Part shown: positions 14,803-24,238 of the stretch, piece after piece | How positions within the stretch are numbered: position 1 is the first letter of the stretch | Layout: each line of letters begins with the position of its first letter | From: Actinomycetota bacterium | GTDB lineage: Bacteria; Actinomycetota; Acidimicrobiia; IMCC26256; PALSA-610 | DNA: 33,967 bases | Direction of reading: 5' to 3' | NCBI GenBank assembly: GCA_005772765.1 | Contig: SXIR01000079.1 | Location: 1-33,967, forward strand | Translations under genes and position numbers: made by a program | Notes under the pieces: generated by a model | The model's input: the letters and a program-made list of their open reading frames with translations, nothing else | The model's database searches: none | Told to the model about the DNA's origin: nothing

Positions 14803-15318
14803 TCAGCTGGCTTCGCCGCCGCGGCCGATCACCGGCAGCGACGACCACGGGAAGTCGATCCACCGATCGGTGTGCTTCCAGACGTAGTCGGCCGACACCA
14901 CCGACCGCGGCTTCTCGTAGAGCACGACGGAGCGGAGCTCCTCGACGTGCGGGCTGCACTTGTCGATCACGAGCTTCAGCGTCTCGCCCGTGTCGGCGAC
15001 GTCGTCGGCAATCAGCACGCGCCGGTTGGCGATGTCGTCGAGGTTCAACACCGGTGGGAGCTCGACCGGCACATCAAGGCGGGCGTCGACGCCGGTATAG
15101 AACTCGACGTTGATCGTCGCGATGTTCTTGTGCCCGAGCGCGTACGCGACGGCGCCTCCGATGATCAACCCTCCGCGCGCAATGGCCAGGATCCAGTCGG
15201 GCTCGAAACCGTCGTCGTGGATCACCTGCGCGAGCTCGCGCACTGCGGAACCGAAGACCGCATAGTCCATGACTTCTCGTTCGGCTTGTACCAAGTCGAC
15301 GACCTCGTCCGTAGTCAC
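14803..15318 (-). CDS. Purine-type phosphoribosyltransferase
   Basis: A 171-residue type I phosphoribosyltransferase. The PRPP-binding motif is VLIADDVADTGETL (acidic pair and DTG at about residues 105-111). The IARGGLIIGGAVAYALG segment gives the pyrophosphate loop, and the C-terminal WIDFPW segment resembles xanthine/guanine enzymes of the Gpt type. It would convert a free purine base (guanine, xanthine or hypoxanthine) and PRPP to the nucleotide. The start GTG 15318 is preferred over GTG 15324 because AGGGGA ends 6 nt before it but only one base from the outer GTG. It follows the last permease gene of the purine importer by about 24 bases, which fits salvage of imported bases. Confidence 0.85.
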   Translation of the reverse strand: MTTDEVVDLVQAEREVMDYAVFGSAVRELAQVIHDDGFEPDWILAIARGGLIIGGAVAYALGHKNIATINVEFYTGVDARLDVPVELPPVLNLDDIANRRVLIADDVADTGETLKLVIDKCSPHVEELRSVVLYEKPRSVVSADYVWKHTDRWIDFPWSSLPVIGRGGEAS

Positions 15319-15342
15319 GATCACTCCCCTGTCGATGCGAAC

Positions 15343-16281
15343 TTAACGTTCATCGCGCGAATACGGCACGCCCAGCGCGGCGGGCGCACCGAGTCGGCGA
15401 CGCGCTCCCGGCGACGACGTGACGATCAACACGAGGATCGTCAGCAGGTACGGCGCCATCTGCAGCCAAACCTGCGGCGGAAAGTCGATGCCCTCGGTCT
15501 GGAACGTGAACTGCGATCGCAGTGCGAAGCCGAACACGACCGCACCGATCAGCGCCCGACCGGGGCGCCAGTTCGAGAACACGACGAGCGTCAGGGCAAT
15601 CCAGCCAAGCCCGTTGATCGTGTACTCCTGATTCCAACTCGGCGCCCGTGCGAGCGCTTGGTACGCGCCGCCCGCACCCGCCAGCAATCCACCGGCCAGC
15701 ACGTGCACGTACCGCACTCGGCTGACGGCGATCCCCTGCGCGTCGGCGGCCGCGGGCGACTCGCCGACCGCACGCAATGCGAGTCCGGCACGGCTGCGGT
15801 AGATGTAGAGCGACACGGCGACAACGAGCGCGATCGACGCGTAGACGAGCACATCTTGCGCGAACAGCACCGGACCGAGGATCGGCAGGTCACCAAGTCC
15901 TGCGACCTCGAGCGGGTCGATCTTGACCGGCCGCTTGAGCCCGTTCACCGGCTCACCCAGGAACTTCGCGAGCCCCGTCCCGAAAATCACGAGCGCAAGG
16001 CCGGTCACGATCTGGTTGGCGCGCAACGAAATCGTGATCACACCATGCAGCAGGCCGAGCGCTCCGCCGGCGAGCACCCCGCACACCAGCGCAAGCCAGA
16101 CGTTGCCCCACGCGTCGGCGGCGAGAAAGGCCGCCATCGCGCCGATGAGCATCATGCCCTCGACCCCGAGGTTCAGCACGCCCGAACGTTCGTGGAGGAT
16201 GGCGCCGACCGCAGCCAACGCGATGGGAATTGCCGCACCGATCGACGCCGCGATTGCAATGATCCACGCGTTGTCGTTCAC
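15343..16281 (-). CDS. Nucleoside/purine ABC importer permease (second membrane subunit)
   Basis: A 312-residue integral membrane protein of the branched-chain/ribose/nucleoside permease family, of the NupQ/YufQ type. It has about nine hydrophobic segments, the conserved ERSGVLNLGVEGMMLIGA loop near the N-terminus, and SPAAADAQGIAVSRVRY, the cytoplasmic ATPase-coupling region. The start GTG 16281 is fixed by its 4-nt overlap (GTGA) with the upstream permease stop; it removes a non-homologous basic leader from the longer frame. It forms the channel with the neighbouring permease. Confidence 0.88.
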   Translation of the reverse strand: MNDNAWIIAIAASIGAAIPIALAAVGAILHERSGVLNLGVEGMMLIGAMAAFLAADAWGNVWLALVCGVLAGGALGLLHGVITISLRANQIVTGLALVIFGTGLAKFLGEPVNGLKRPVKIDPLEVAGLGDLPILGPVLFAQDVLVYASIALVVAVSLYIYRSRAGLALRAVGESPAAADAQGIAVSRVRYVHVLAGGLLAGAGGAYQALARAPSWNQEYTINGLGWIALTLVVFSNWRPGRALIGAVVFGFALRSQFTFQTEGIDFPPQVWLQMAPYLLTILVLIVTSSPGARRRLGAPAALGVPYSRDER

Positions 16282-17402
16282 GACGACGCACCTGCAGACG
16301 CGCGTGCTCGACGCGCAGGTTCGCGTCGCACGATCCGGAGCCGGTGCGTCGAGAACACCTGACCGCCGAGGAAACACAACAAGATGAATCCCTCGAGCAT
16401 GAGCGCCACCGACTTCGGCAGATCGAGGTCGGCGACGGCTTGCACCGACTGGCCGGCGTTGCGCAAACCGCCGAGGAAGAACGCGGCGACGAGTACGCCC
16501 AAGGCGTTCGATCGGGCCAGGGCTGCGATCACGATGCCTGTGAACCCGAGGCCGAGCCGCAAACTCGATGGTTCGAGCTTGTAGATGCGTCCGCCGATCT
16601 CGGCCGCGCCTGCCATCCCGGCCAACGCGCCCGACACCAACAGGGTGACGAGCACCGTCCGCCGCTCAGAGATGCCGGCGTAACGCGCCGCGTGTGGGGC
16701 GTCGCCGATCACGTCCTGGCCGTAGCCGAACGAGGTGCGATTGCGCACGAACCACACGATCGCGGCGGTGACGATTGCGATGGGCAGCGCGACGGTGATG
16801 CGCGCGTCGAACCAGCGCGTGAACTGTGCCGCGTCGGGGATCTCCTTGCCTTGCGGAAAACCGATGGTCAACGGATCGCGCCAGTAGGAGGTCGACCCCG
16901 AGATGAGATAGTCGAGCACCACGTCGGCAACCAGCACCATCATGAGGGTGGTCACGATCTCCGAGGTCCCGAGCAACGCGCGTGCAAGCGCTGGTACGAG
17001 CATCCACGCCATGCCGCCGACGGCGCCCGCGACGAACACCACGGCAATCGCAATCGGTGTCGACAGATCCGCAGTCCACAACAGTGCCGCACCTGCCGCC
17101 GCGATCGCGCCTGCATACAACTGGCCTTCGCCACCGATGTTGTAGAGACCCATACGCATCGCGAACGCCGCGGCGAGCCCCGTGAACACGAGTGGGGTGG
17201 CGCTCACGAGCGTGTTCTTGACGCCCTGCACGTCGCCGAACGCGGCGTCGAACATCTCGGAGTAGACGGTGAGCGGCGGTCGATCGGTGAGCACGAAGAA
17301 CACACCAGCGAGCACCAAGGCTGCGAACACCGAGGCGACCGGCACCGCAACGCCGATCCAGCGCGGGGTCGCGACCCGACGCTCGAGTCGGACGACAATC
17401 AT
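16278..17402 (-). CDS. Nucleoside/purine ABC importer permease (first membrane subunit)
   Basis: A 374-residue integral membrane protein of the NupP/YufP type. Markers are the first membrane helix (VASVFAALVLAGVFFVL), AFAMRMGLYNIGGEGQLYAGAI, and the coupling segment DAPHAARYAGISERR. The C-terminal tail is basic. The ATG start overlaps the ATPase stop (ATGA), and the stop overlaps the next permease start. It pairs with the downstream permease to carry the substrate delivered by the BMP-type lipoprotein. Confidence 0.88.
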   Translation of the reverse strand: MIVVRLERRVATPRWIGVAVPVASVFAALVLAGVFFVLTDRPPLTVYSEMFDAAFGDVQGVKNTLVSATPLVFTGLAAAFAMRMGLYNIGGEGQLYAGAIAAAGAALLWTADLSTPIAIAVVFVAGAVGGMAWMLVPALARALLGTSEIVTTLMMVLVADVVLDYLISGSTSYWRDPLTIGFPQGKEIPDAAQFTRWFDARITVALPIAIVTAAIVWFVRNRTSFGYGQDVIGDAPHAARYAGISERRTVLVTLLVSGALAGMAGAAEIGGRIYKLEPSSLRLGLGFTGIVIAALARSNALGVLVAAFFLGGLRNAGQSVQAVADLDLPKSVALMLEGFILLCFLGGQVFSTHRLRIVRREPARRARASAGASS

Positions 17403-18925
17403 GCGATGCCTGCCATCGCCCGTCCGATCGCGCCACGGTCGGCCGACGCCCGATCGGCCTCGAGCGAAATGCGGCCTCGGTAGAGCACCACGATGCGGTC
17501 GGCCATCGCCAACACCTCGTCGAGATCCTCCGAGATCAACAACACGCCTGCGCCGTTGCGGCGAGCGTCGTCGAGCAACGCGCGCACTTGTTCGATGGCG
17601 CCGACGTCGAGTCCTCGTGTCGGAGCGGAGGCCACCACCACCTTCGGCGCTTGACCGTCGCCGGCAAGTTCACGGGCGACCAAGACCTTTTGGGCGTTGC
17701 CGCCCGACAGCACCCGGCACCGCGCGTCGGGCCCGGGCGCTTTCACCTCGAACCGAGCGATGATCTCGCGAGCGTCGCGACGGGCTGCCGATCGCGACAC
17801 CAAGGCACCCCGGCGGCGCGTGAGCAACAGGTTCTCGCCGATCGTGAGCGACGGCGCCAACCCGGTTCCGAGGCGTTCTTCGGGCACGTACGCGACACCG
17901 GCTGCTCGCGCCGCGCGCGCGCTGCGAATCGGTTGACCGTTGACTTCGACCACGCCACTCGTCGGCGCCAGCACTCCGGCCAGCACGTCGGCGAGTTCGC
18001 GCTGGCCGTTACCTGAGACACCCGCAACGCCCACGATTTCGCCGGCGCGCACTTCGAGGTCGATCGCGTCGAGGGCGGTCTGTTCACCGTCGCGGACAGT
18101 CACGCCCTTGGCGATCAGACACGGACTCCCTGGCGAGCCCGCGGCGAATTGTTGCGCGTCGAGATCGATGTCGCGTCCCACCATCAGCCGGGCCAGTTCG
18201 TGGCGATCGGCGTCGACACGTGCGACCTGGCCAGTCACGACACCGCCGCGCATGACCGTCACCCGATCGGAAATTTCGACTACTTCGCCGAGCTTGTGAC
18301 TGATGAACACGACCGACTTTCCGGCCGCGGTCATCGCCCGGACCGTGACGAACAGTGCCTCGGTTTCTTGCGGTGTGAGGTCTGCGGTCGGATCGTCGAG
18401 CAGCAGCACATCGGCTCCTCGATAGAGGGCTTTGACGATCTCTACGCGCTGGCGCTGACCAACCGACAGATCGTGAATCCGGGCCCTCGGGTCGACGGGG
18501 AGACCGAATGTCTCGGCCACGCTCGCGACCCGGTCGTCGATCGCACCTCGGGCCAACCACCGGCCGAGCTGCGGATCGCCCAGCACGACGTTCTCCGACA
18601 CTGTGAATCGCTCCACCAGACGAAAGTGCTGGTGCACCATTGCGATTCCGTGGGCCAGGCCGTCGCGAGGGCTTCGCAGCTCGACCGGTCGGCCGTGTCG
18701 GAACACGGTGCCGACTTCGGGTTGGTACGCGCCGCACAACACCGACGCCAACGTGCTCTTTCCCGCGCCGTTCTCACCGAGCAGCGTATGAACCTCGCCG
18801 GCGCGCAGGTCCACATCGACATCGTCGAGCGCGACGACGCCAGGGAAGCGTTTGACGACACCGGTCGCCGCGAGCACGGGTGCGCCCGGACCGGAGTCCG
18901 GGCGCACCGTCGTGTCGTCCGTCAT
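17399..18925 (-). CDS. Nucleoside/purine ABC importer ATPase (two tandem domains)
   Basis: A 508-residue double ATPase of the sugar/nucleoside (RbsA/NupO-like) type. The N-domain has Walker A GENGAGKS, signature LSVGQRQRVEI and Walker B LLLDDPTADLTPQE (Asp in place of the usual Glu). The C-domain has the degenerate loop GVSGNGQREL, signature LSGGNAQKVLVARE and VVVASAPTRGLDVGA. A weakened C-domain site is normal for this family. A missing Glu in the N-domain as well is less usual and would leave neither site with a standard catalytic carboxylate. It starts 27 bases after the lipoprotein gene and overlaps the first permease by 4 nt. Confidence 0.88.
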   Translation of the reverse strand: MTDDTTVRPDSGPGAPVLAATGVVKRFPGVVALDDVDVDLRAGEVHTLLGENGAGKSTLASVLCGAYQPEVGTVFRHGRPVELRSPRDGLAHGIAMVHQHFRLVERFTVSENVVLGDPQLGRWLARGAIDDRVASVAETFGLPVDPRARIHDLSVGQRQRVEIVKALYRGADVLLLDDPTADLTPQETEALFVTVRAMTAAGKSVVFISHKLGEVVEISDRVTVMRGGVVTGQVARVDADRHELARLMVGRDIDLDAQQFAAGSPGSPCLIAKGVTVRDGEQTALDAIDLEVRAGEIVGVAGVSGNGQRELADVLAGVLAPTSGVVEVNGQPIRSARAARAAGVAYVPEERLGTGLAPSLTIGENLLLTRRRGALVSRSAARRDAREIIARFEVKAPGPDARCRVLSGGNAQKVLVARELAGDGQAPKVVVASAPTRGLDVGAIEQVRALLDDARRNGAGVLLISEDLDEVLAMADRIVVLYRGRISLEADRASADRGAIGRAMAGIA

Positions 18926-18952
18926 TGGACGGCTCCTCGGTTCCCGAGCGAG

Positions 18953-20092
18953 CTAGCTCGCCGGAATGTCGCCGATGACGCCCTCGACGAGGTAGTCCAT
19001 CCCGAGCAGCGCGCCCAGGTCGGGCGACTCGCCGTCGGCAACGACTTCTTCGCCGTCCTGGTTGTTGATCGGACCGGTGAAGGGCTTGAAGCTCCCGTCG
19101 ATGATCGTCGCTTTGACCTGCTCGATGTGATCGATCCAGGCCTGGTCCATCGAATCGCCGTAGGAAGCGAGTCCCACCATGCCGTCGGCCATGCTGCCGT
19201 AGTACTGGTCGTTGCGGCAGTCGCCGTCTTCGAGCAAACGACGCGTGGTCTCGATGTAGTGCGGTGCCCAATCCCAGACCGGGCCGGTGAGCCACGCCTC
19301 GGGTTGGAAGCTGCTCATGTCATCGTTGTAACCAAGCCACTTCGCGTCGGCTTCGGCCGCGGCCTCACCGGTCGACGGCGTGTCCTGGTGCATCGCCAGC
19401 ACGTCGGCACCCGCGGCGGTGAGCGATTCGGCCGCCTGCTTTTCGACCTCGGGGTCGAACCAGGTGCTCGTCCACACGACCTGCACGGTCGCGTCGGGGT
19501 TCACCGACTGCGCACCAAGCGTGAACGCGTTGATGCCGCGCAGCACCTCGGGGATCGGGAACGCCGCGACGTATCCGATCTGACCGCTTGCTGTTGCGTG
19601 ACCCGCGGCGATACCGCTCAGGTAGCGCGCCTCTTCGGCTGCGCCGAAGTAGGTGCCCATGTTGTCGGCCGTCTTGTAGCCGGTCGCGTGCTCGAAGCAC
19701 ACGCCAGGGTTCGCTTCGGCCACCGCGAGCATCGGATCCATGTATCCGAACGACGTGCCGAAAATGAGGTCGTTGCCTTCGTCGACGAGCGTTTCGAACG
19801 GCTGCTCGTCACCCTCGGGAACCGACTCGAGGAACGTCACCTCGATCTCGTCGCCGAACTCTGCTTCGAGCGCCTTGCGACCGTCGTCGTGCTTCTTGGT
19901 CCATCCGGCGTCTCCGACGGGACCGACGTAGACGAAGGCAACCTTGAGCGGTTCCCCACCACTGCCGTCGGTCGTCTCGGCACCGTCGGTCGTCGCCGTA
20001 CCCGGATCGGTTTCCTTGTCGTCGTCACCGCAGGCCGCGGCAATCAATGCGAGGCTCAATGCCGCCGCGCCAAATCGAAGCGAACGCTTCAC
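18953..20092 (-). CDS. BMP-family substrate-binding lipoprotein (nucleoside/purine importer)
   Basis: A 379-residue secreted lipoprotein. A signal peptide with lipobox LIAAAC gives lipid-modified Cys 21, followed by an acidic Thr/Gly-rich linker. A BMP (PnrA/Med-like) binding domain follows, opening KVAFVYVGPVGDAGWTKKHDDG and carrying the typical FGTSFGYMDPMLAVAEANP and GQIGYVAAFPIPEVLRGINAF segments. BMP proteins of this kind bind nucleosides or purine bases. The start GTG 20092 is chosen over upstream frames because GAGGGGG lies directly before it and the signal peptide begins there (MKRSLRFG). It is the first gene of the importer unit, with a palindromic operator about 130 bases upstream. 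Confidence 0.9.
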   Translation of the reverse strand: MKRSLRFGAAALSLALIAAACGDDDKETDPGTATTDGAETTDGSGGEPLKVAFVYVGPVGDAGWTKKHDDGRKALEAEFGDEIEVTFLESVPEGDEQPFETLVDEGNDLIFGTSFGYMDPMLAVAEANPGVCFEHATGYKTADNMGTYFGAAEEARYLSGIAAGHATASGQIGYVAAFPIPEVLRGINAFTLGAQSVNPDATVQVVWTSTWFDPEVEKQAAESLTAAGADVLAMHQDTPSTGEAAAEADAKWLGYNDDMSSFQPEAWLTGPVWDWAPHYIETTRRLLEDGDCRNDQYYGSMADGMVGLASYGDSMDQAWIDHIEQVKATIIDGSFKPFTGPINNQDGEEVVADGESPDLGALLGMDYLVEGVIGDIPAS

Positions 20093-20223
20093 GAATCCCC
20101 CTCTTCCGCCAAAGGCGTGCCAACTGGTAGAGCGCAACCGAAGGCTGGCCTCGGCTCCGCCGTGCTGCTTTCTAACACGCTTCGTTCGACCCAGGTCGTT
20201 CGGACCCGAGGCGAAACCCGCGC

Positions 20224-20238
20224 TTTACAGAATGTAAA
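20224..20238. promoter_or_regulatory. Palindromic operator upstream of the purine importer
   Basis: TTTACA-GAA-TGTAAA is a perfect 6-bp inverted repeat. It lies in the 200-bp gap between the deaminase stop and the importer lipoprotein start. The reverse of the site at 25733-25749 matches it at 14 of 17 positions (CTTTACA-R-AATGT-M-AA). The gap also contains a short CGCCG/CGGCG hairpin at 20265-20278, just after the deaminase gene. The repeat probably binds the regulator controlling the whole island. Confidence 0.6.
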
Positions 20239-20292
20239 CACAGATCGCGGCGTCGTGCACGTACCGCCGAAGCCGGCGCTGGACCATCGCGG

Positions 20293-21585
20293 TCACGCCC
20301 ACAATCGGCGAGCTCGACGCGCCAGGTCCTGGCGGGCCGCAACGAGGTCGACGGTTGCGAGGCTCCCGCGCTGCACGACGGCGTGACCGTTCACCAGCAG
20401 ATCCCGCACCCGCCGGTCGGGTCCGAGCACCAATCCGGCAAGTGGATCAGCGATATCTGCGAGGTCTGTGACGTCCCACACGGCGAGGTCGGCCCGCAGC
20501 CCCGGCGCAATTCGCCCAATGTCGTCGCGTCCCAAGCATGCGGCTCCGCCCTCGGTGCCTCGTGCAATCGCGTGACTCGGAAGAAACGAAGCGGCATTGC
20601 GTGCGCGCTGCCGTGCGCTGTAGAGCGACTGACGAAGTTCGGGGAACAGGCCACCGACTTCGTTGGATGCGACGCCGTCGACACCGAGTCCGACCGGCGC
20701 GCCTGCAGCCACTAGATCGACGACCCGGCAGAGCCCCGCGCCGAGTCGACCATTGCTACTCGGACAATGCGCGACACCACACCCTTGTGCGCCCATGCGA
20801 GCGACCTCGGCGTCGTCGAAATGGATGCCGTGCGCGACCCAGACATCGGGAGCGATCCAGCCCCACTCGTCGAGCATGTCGACCGGACGGCGACCGAAAC
20901 GTTCGAGACAGTGATGTTCTTCTTCGATCGTCTCTGCGAGGTGGGTGTGCAGTCGCAACCCGTAGCGACGCGCGAGTGCTGCCGACTCAACCATCAGTTC
21001 CTGGGTCACGCTGAAGGGCGAACACGGAGCCACGACCACACTGACCATCTCGCCGTCGTGATGATCGGCGATGACGCGCTCGGTCGACGCCATGATCGCG
21101 TCGAGCGTCTCGACGACATGGTCGGGCGGGAGGCCACCGTCCTTCTCGGAGAGGTCCATCGAGCCGCGCGACAGATGCAGGCGGATCCCGACCTGGCGTG
21201 CGGCGTCGACGATCGCGTCGAAGACACTGTCGTCACCCCGCGGGACGAGATAGTGGTGATCGCTTGCGGTGGTGCAACCGGTCGCGGCCAGTTCGCCGAG
21301 GCCGACGAGTGCAGCTGCGTGCACGTCGTCGACATCGAGGCGTCCCCACACGGGATACAGCTCGGTCAGCCACCCGAAGAGGTCGCAACCGACCGCTCGA
21401 CCGCGTGTCATCCACTGGTAGAGGTGGTGATGCGTATTGACGAGACCGGCGGTGATCACACAGTCCCGGCAGTCGACCTCGACATCGTCGGGCTGCCTCG
21501 CAACATCACCGACCTCGGTGATCCGGCCATCGAGGATCGCGATGTCACCAGGATGACGTGCGCCTCGAAGCACGATGCGGCTCAC
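20293..21585 (-). CDS. 8-oxoguanine/guanine-type deaminase (amidohydrolase superfamily)
   Basis: A 430-residue metal-dependent deaminase of the ATZ/TRZ branch. Metal ligands appear as NTHHHLY (HxH), LHTHLAETIEEE (third His with the AE catalytic pair), VAHGIHFDD (His) and LGVDGVASNE (Asp). The HHHLYQW...R opening and overall length fit the 8-oxoguanine deaminase group, which turns 8-oxoguanine into urate; a guanine or related purine/pterin substrate is possible. The small N- and C-terminal beta-sandwich parts are both present. The start GTG 21585 is set by the GTGA overlap with the xanthine dehydrogenase large subunit. Its place behind that enzyme supports purine conversion to xanthine or urate. 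Confidence 0.85.
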   Translation of the reverse strand: MSRIVLRGARHPGDIAILDGRITEVGDVARQPDDVEVDCRDCVITAGLVNTHHHLYQWMTRGRAVGCDLFGWLTELYPVWGRLDVDDVHAAALVGLGELAATGCTTASDHHYLVPRGDDSVFDAIVDAARQVGIRLHLSRGSMDLSEKDGGLPPDHVVETLDAIMASTERVIADHHDGEMVSVVVAPCSPFSVTQELMVESAALARRYGLRLHTHLAETIEEEHHCLERFGRRPVDMLDEWGWIAPDVWVAHGIHFDDAEVARMGAQGCGVAHCPSSNGRLGAGLCRVVDLVAAGAPVGLGVDGVASNEVGGLFPELRQSLYSARQRARNAASFLPSHAIARGTEGGAACLGRDDIGRIAPGLRADLAVWDVTDLADIADPLAGLVLGPDRRVRDLLVNGHAVVQRGSLATVDLVAARQDLARRARRLWA

Positions 21586-23771
21586 AGCACCAGATCCTCG
21601 GGTCGAACCGGAACGCGACGCACCGGTCGGCCCGTCGCGTTGCGAATTGCGGCGGCAACCGCGGCCACCGAACTGATGCATGGCGGCTCACCAATCCCCT
21701 TCGCCCCGAACGGCGCATTCGGTTCGGGGTCCTCGATCAGCGCCGCGATCGTGACGGTCGGCATGTCGAGCGCGGTCGGAATCAAGTAGTCGGTGAAGCT
21801 CGCGTTGACGATGCGGCCGTCACGCACGACAAGCTCCTCCATCACCGCCAAACCGACGCCTTGCGCAATGCCGCCTTCGATCTGACCGACTGCCTGCAGT
21901 GGGTTGATCAACCGTCCGACGTCTTGAGCGGTGGTGATGTCGACAACCCGCACGAGTCCGAGATCGAGATCGACATCGACGACGGCACGGTGTGCGGCGA
22001 ACGCAAACGCTGCGTGCGCATCGCCTTGTCCGTTCGCGTCGAGCGGAGTCGTGGGCGCATGATGGTGTTCGTAGGTGGCCTCGTAGCGCCCCGACATCGA
22101 TCGGCCGGCGTCGCGGTCGGTATCGATCTGCTCACGCACGATCCGACATGCACCCTCGACCGCACCACCACTCATCATGGTCTGACGCGACGCCGACGTG
22201 CTCCCCGCGCTCCCGACCGACGTGTCGGCCGGCGCAACGACGACGTCGTCGAGATCGAGCACTTCCCGCGCGATCTGTTGCGCAACGGTGACGAAGCCTT
22301 GGCCGACCTCAGCGCATGCGCAGTGCACGGTCACTCGCCCGTCCTCGACCACGACGCGAGCGGTCGAGTAGTCGTCGAATCCCTCGGAGAACATCAGGTT
22401 CTTGATGCTCGCGGCGAAACCGACGCCGCGCACGACCCGATCGGGTTCGCCCGCCGCGGTACGGCCTGCACCGCCGGGACGCGCCATCGGTTCTCCCATC
22501 GCCGGACCGACGATGTCGGGAAGCGGCGCCTGCGCACACGCCCGGATCACGGCTTCGACCGGCGCCGCGCCGGTCAGCAACTGATTGGTCACGAGCCGAT
22601 CGCCCGGGGCAAGCGCGTTGCGGAGCCGCAGGTCGACCGGGTCGATACCCAGTTCGTCGGCAAGTCGATCCATCTGCGCTTCATGGGCAAAGCACGCCTG
22701 CACGTTGCCGAATCCGCGCATCGCTCCGCACGGCGGATTGTTGGTCCGAACCGCGATCCCTTCGATCAGCGCGTTGGGCACCCGATACGGACCGGCGGCG
22801 AAACAGGTGGCGTTCGCGAGCACCGCCGAACTCGTCGAGGCGTACGCGCCCCCATCGAGCACGAGCCTCGCTTCGACCTTGACCAGCGTGCCGTCGCGAC
22901 GAGCATGGTGGCGGTAACGCATGCGTGCAGGATGACGGTGTACGTGTCCCACGAAGCTCTCGTCGCGTCGGTACTGCATCTTGACGGGCCGACCAGTGCG
23001 CAGCGCCAACAAGCACACGTGCACCTGCAGGCTGATGTCCTCGCGTCCACCGAACGCGCCGCCCACCCCAGCAACCGTCGCCCGCAATCGCTCGACCGCG
23101 ATGCCGAGGCACGCAGCCGTCTGTTCGACATCGACGTGGAGAAACTGCGTCGAGACGAACATTTCGACGCCCGCGCCATCGCGATCGGGAATCGCCAGGC
23201 CGCTCTCACACCCCAGGAACGCCTGGTCCTGCATCCCGACCTCGTACTCGCCTTCGACCACGACCTCACCGACCGAGTCGACGTCGCCGTGACGAATCGT
23301 GAGCTCGCGAAACACGTTGCCGTCCGGGTGGATCGGTGTCGCGCTGGGCGCCGCCTCGGGATCGACGAGCGGCGGGAGCACCTCGTAGTCGACGGCGATC
23401 GCAACGACCGCTCGACGGGCGGTATCGGGATCATCGGCGGCGACGACCGCGAGCGGCTCACCGACGTAACGCACGACATCGCTCGCGAGCACTGGCTGGT
23501 CGGGATGTTCCAATCCGAACACCGAACGTCCAGGGACATCGTCGCTCGTCAGCACCGCGTGCACACCAGCAATCGCCAAAGCCGGCGCGATGTCGATCGA
23601 GAGAATTCGCGCCGACGCGTGCGGCGACCGCAGCGTGGCGCCGTACAGCATCCCATCAGCCCACAGGTCGTTCCCGAATGCGAAACGACCCTGCACCTTG
23701 GGCGGCGCATCGGGACGTACCGCCGACTCGCCGACGCGTGCGCCGGCCGTCATCGTGGTCGACGACGTCAT
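21582..23771 (-). CDS. Xanthine dehydrogenase, molybdenum-cofactor subunit
   Basis: A 729-residue large subunit of a three-subunit molybdenum hydroxylase. It opens with GESAVRPDAPPKVQGRFAFGND. It has GVGGAFGGRED (cofactor contact), RRDESF, which carries the Glu equivalent to a substrate-binding residue in xanthine oxidase, and NNPPCGAMRGFG with the conserved Arg. GAKGIGEPP near the C-terminus carries the catalytic Glu. These fit xanthine or purine oxidation rather than aldehyde or CO oxidation, although exact specificity is inferred. The ATG start overlaps the FeS subunit stop (ATGA), which excludes a longer non-homologous leader. The stop overlaps the deaminase start. Confidence 0.9.
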   Translation of the reverse strand: MTSSTTMTAGARVGESAVRPDAPPKVQGRFAFGNDLWADGMLYGATLRSPHASARILSIDIAPALAIAGVHAVLTSDDVPGRSVFGLEHPDQPVLASDVVRYVGEPLAVVAADDPDTARRAVVAIAVDYEVLPPLVDPEAAPSATPIHPDGNVFRELTIRHGDVDSVGEVVVEGEYEVGMQDQAFLGCESGLAIPDRDGAGVEMFVSTQFLHVDVEQTAACLGIAVERLRATVAGVGGAFGGREDISLQVHVCLLALRTGRPVKMQYRRDESFVGHVHRHPARMRYRHHARRDGTLVKVEARLVLDGGAYASTSSAVLANATCFAAGPYRVPNALIEGIAVRTNNPPCGAMRGFGNVQACFAHEAQMDRLADELGIDPVDLRLRNALAPGDRLVTNQLLTGAAPVEAVIRACAQAPLPDIVGPAMGEPMARPGGAGRTAAGEPDRVVRGVGFAASIKNLMFSEGFDDYSTARVVVEDGRVTVHCACAEVGQGFVTVAQQIAREVLDLDDVVVAPADTSVGSAGSTSASRQTMMSGGAVEGACRIVREQIDTDRDAGRSMSGRYEATYEHHHAPTTPLDANGQGDAHAAFAFAAHRAVVDVDLDLGLVRVVDITTAQDVGRLINPLQAVGQIEGGIAQGVGLAVMEELVVRDGRIVNASFTDYLIPTALDMPTVTIAALIEDPEPNAPFGAKGIGEPPCISSVAAVAAAIRNATGRPVRRVPVRPEDLVL

Positions 23772-24238
23772 GAGGTCGCTCGCTCTGCAACGACGCGGGC
23801 AACCGCCTCGAGAATGCGGCCGTAACCAGTGCAGCGACACAGGTTGCCGCTGATCGATTCGCGGACCGCGAGTTCGTCGGGTGACTGCTGCTCGGCCAGT
23901 AATCGGTCGATGGCGACGACGAGGCCAGGGGTGCAGAAACCGCATTGCACTGCTCCCGCCTCGACGAACGCCCGTTGCACATCGGTCAGGGTGCTGCCAT
24001 CACCGAGACCTTCGATGGTGACGACCTCGCGCCCGTCGCACGCCGCTGCCAACACGAGACACGAGCACACCAACGCTCCATCGACGACAACCGAGCACGA
24101 TCCGCACTCGCCCTGTTCGCACGCGTTCTTCGATCCCGGAAACCCGAGGCGCTCCCGCAACGCGTACAGCAGCGATTCGCCGATACCGCCATCGGTCACC
24201 GTGTGCACGACGCCGTTGATCTGGACTGAGTAACTCAT
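23768..24238 (-). CDS. Xanthine dehydrogenase, [2Fe-2S] subunit
   Basis: A 156-residue subunit with two [2Fe-2S] clusters. The plant-ferredoxin-like cluster uses C40, C45, C48 and a Cys near 58-60 in NACEQGECGSC...LVCSC. The helical-domain cluster uses C99, C102, C134 and C136 in CGFCTPG...LCRCTGY. It passes electrons from the molybdenum centre to the FAD subunit. The ATG start at 24238 is fixed by overlap with the FAD subunit stop, and its own stop overlaps the large-subunit start. Confidence 0.93.
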   Translation of the reverse strand: MSYSVQINGVVHTVTDGGIGESLLYALRERLGFPGSKNACEQGECGSCSVVVDGALVCSCLVLAAACDGREVVTIEGLGDGSTLTDVQRAFVEAGAVQCGFCTPGLVVAIDRLLAEQQSPDELAVRESISGNLCRCTGYGRILEAVARVVAERATS

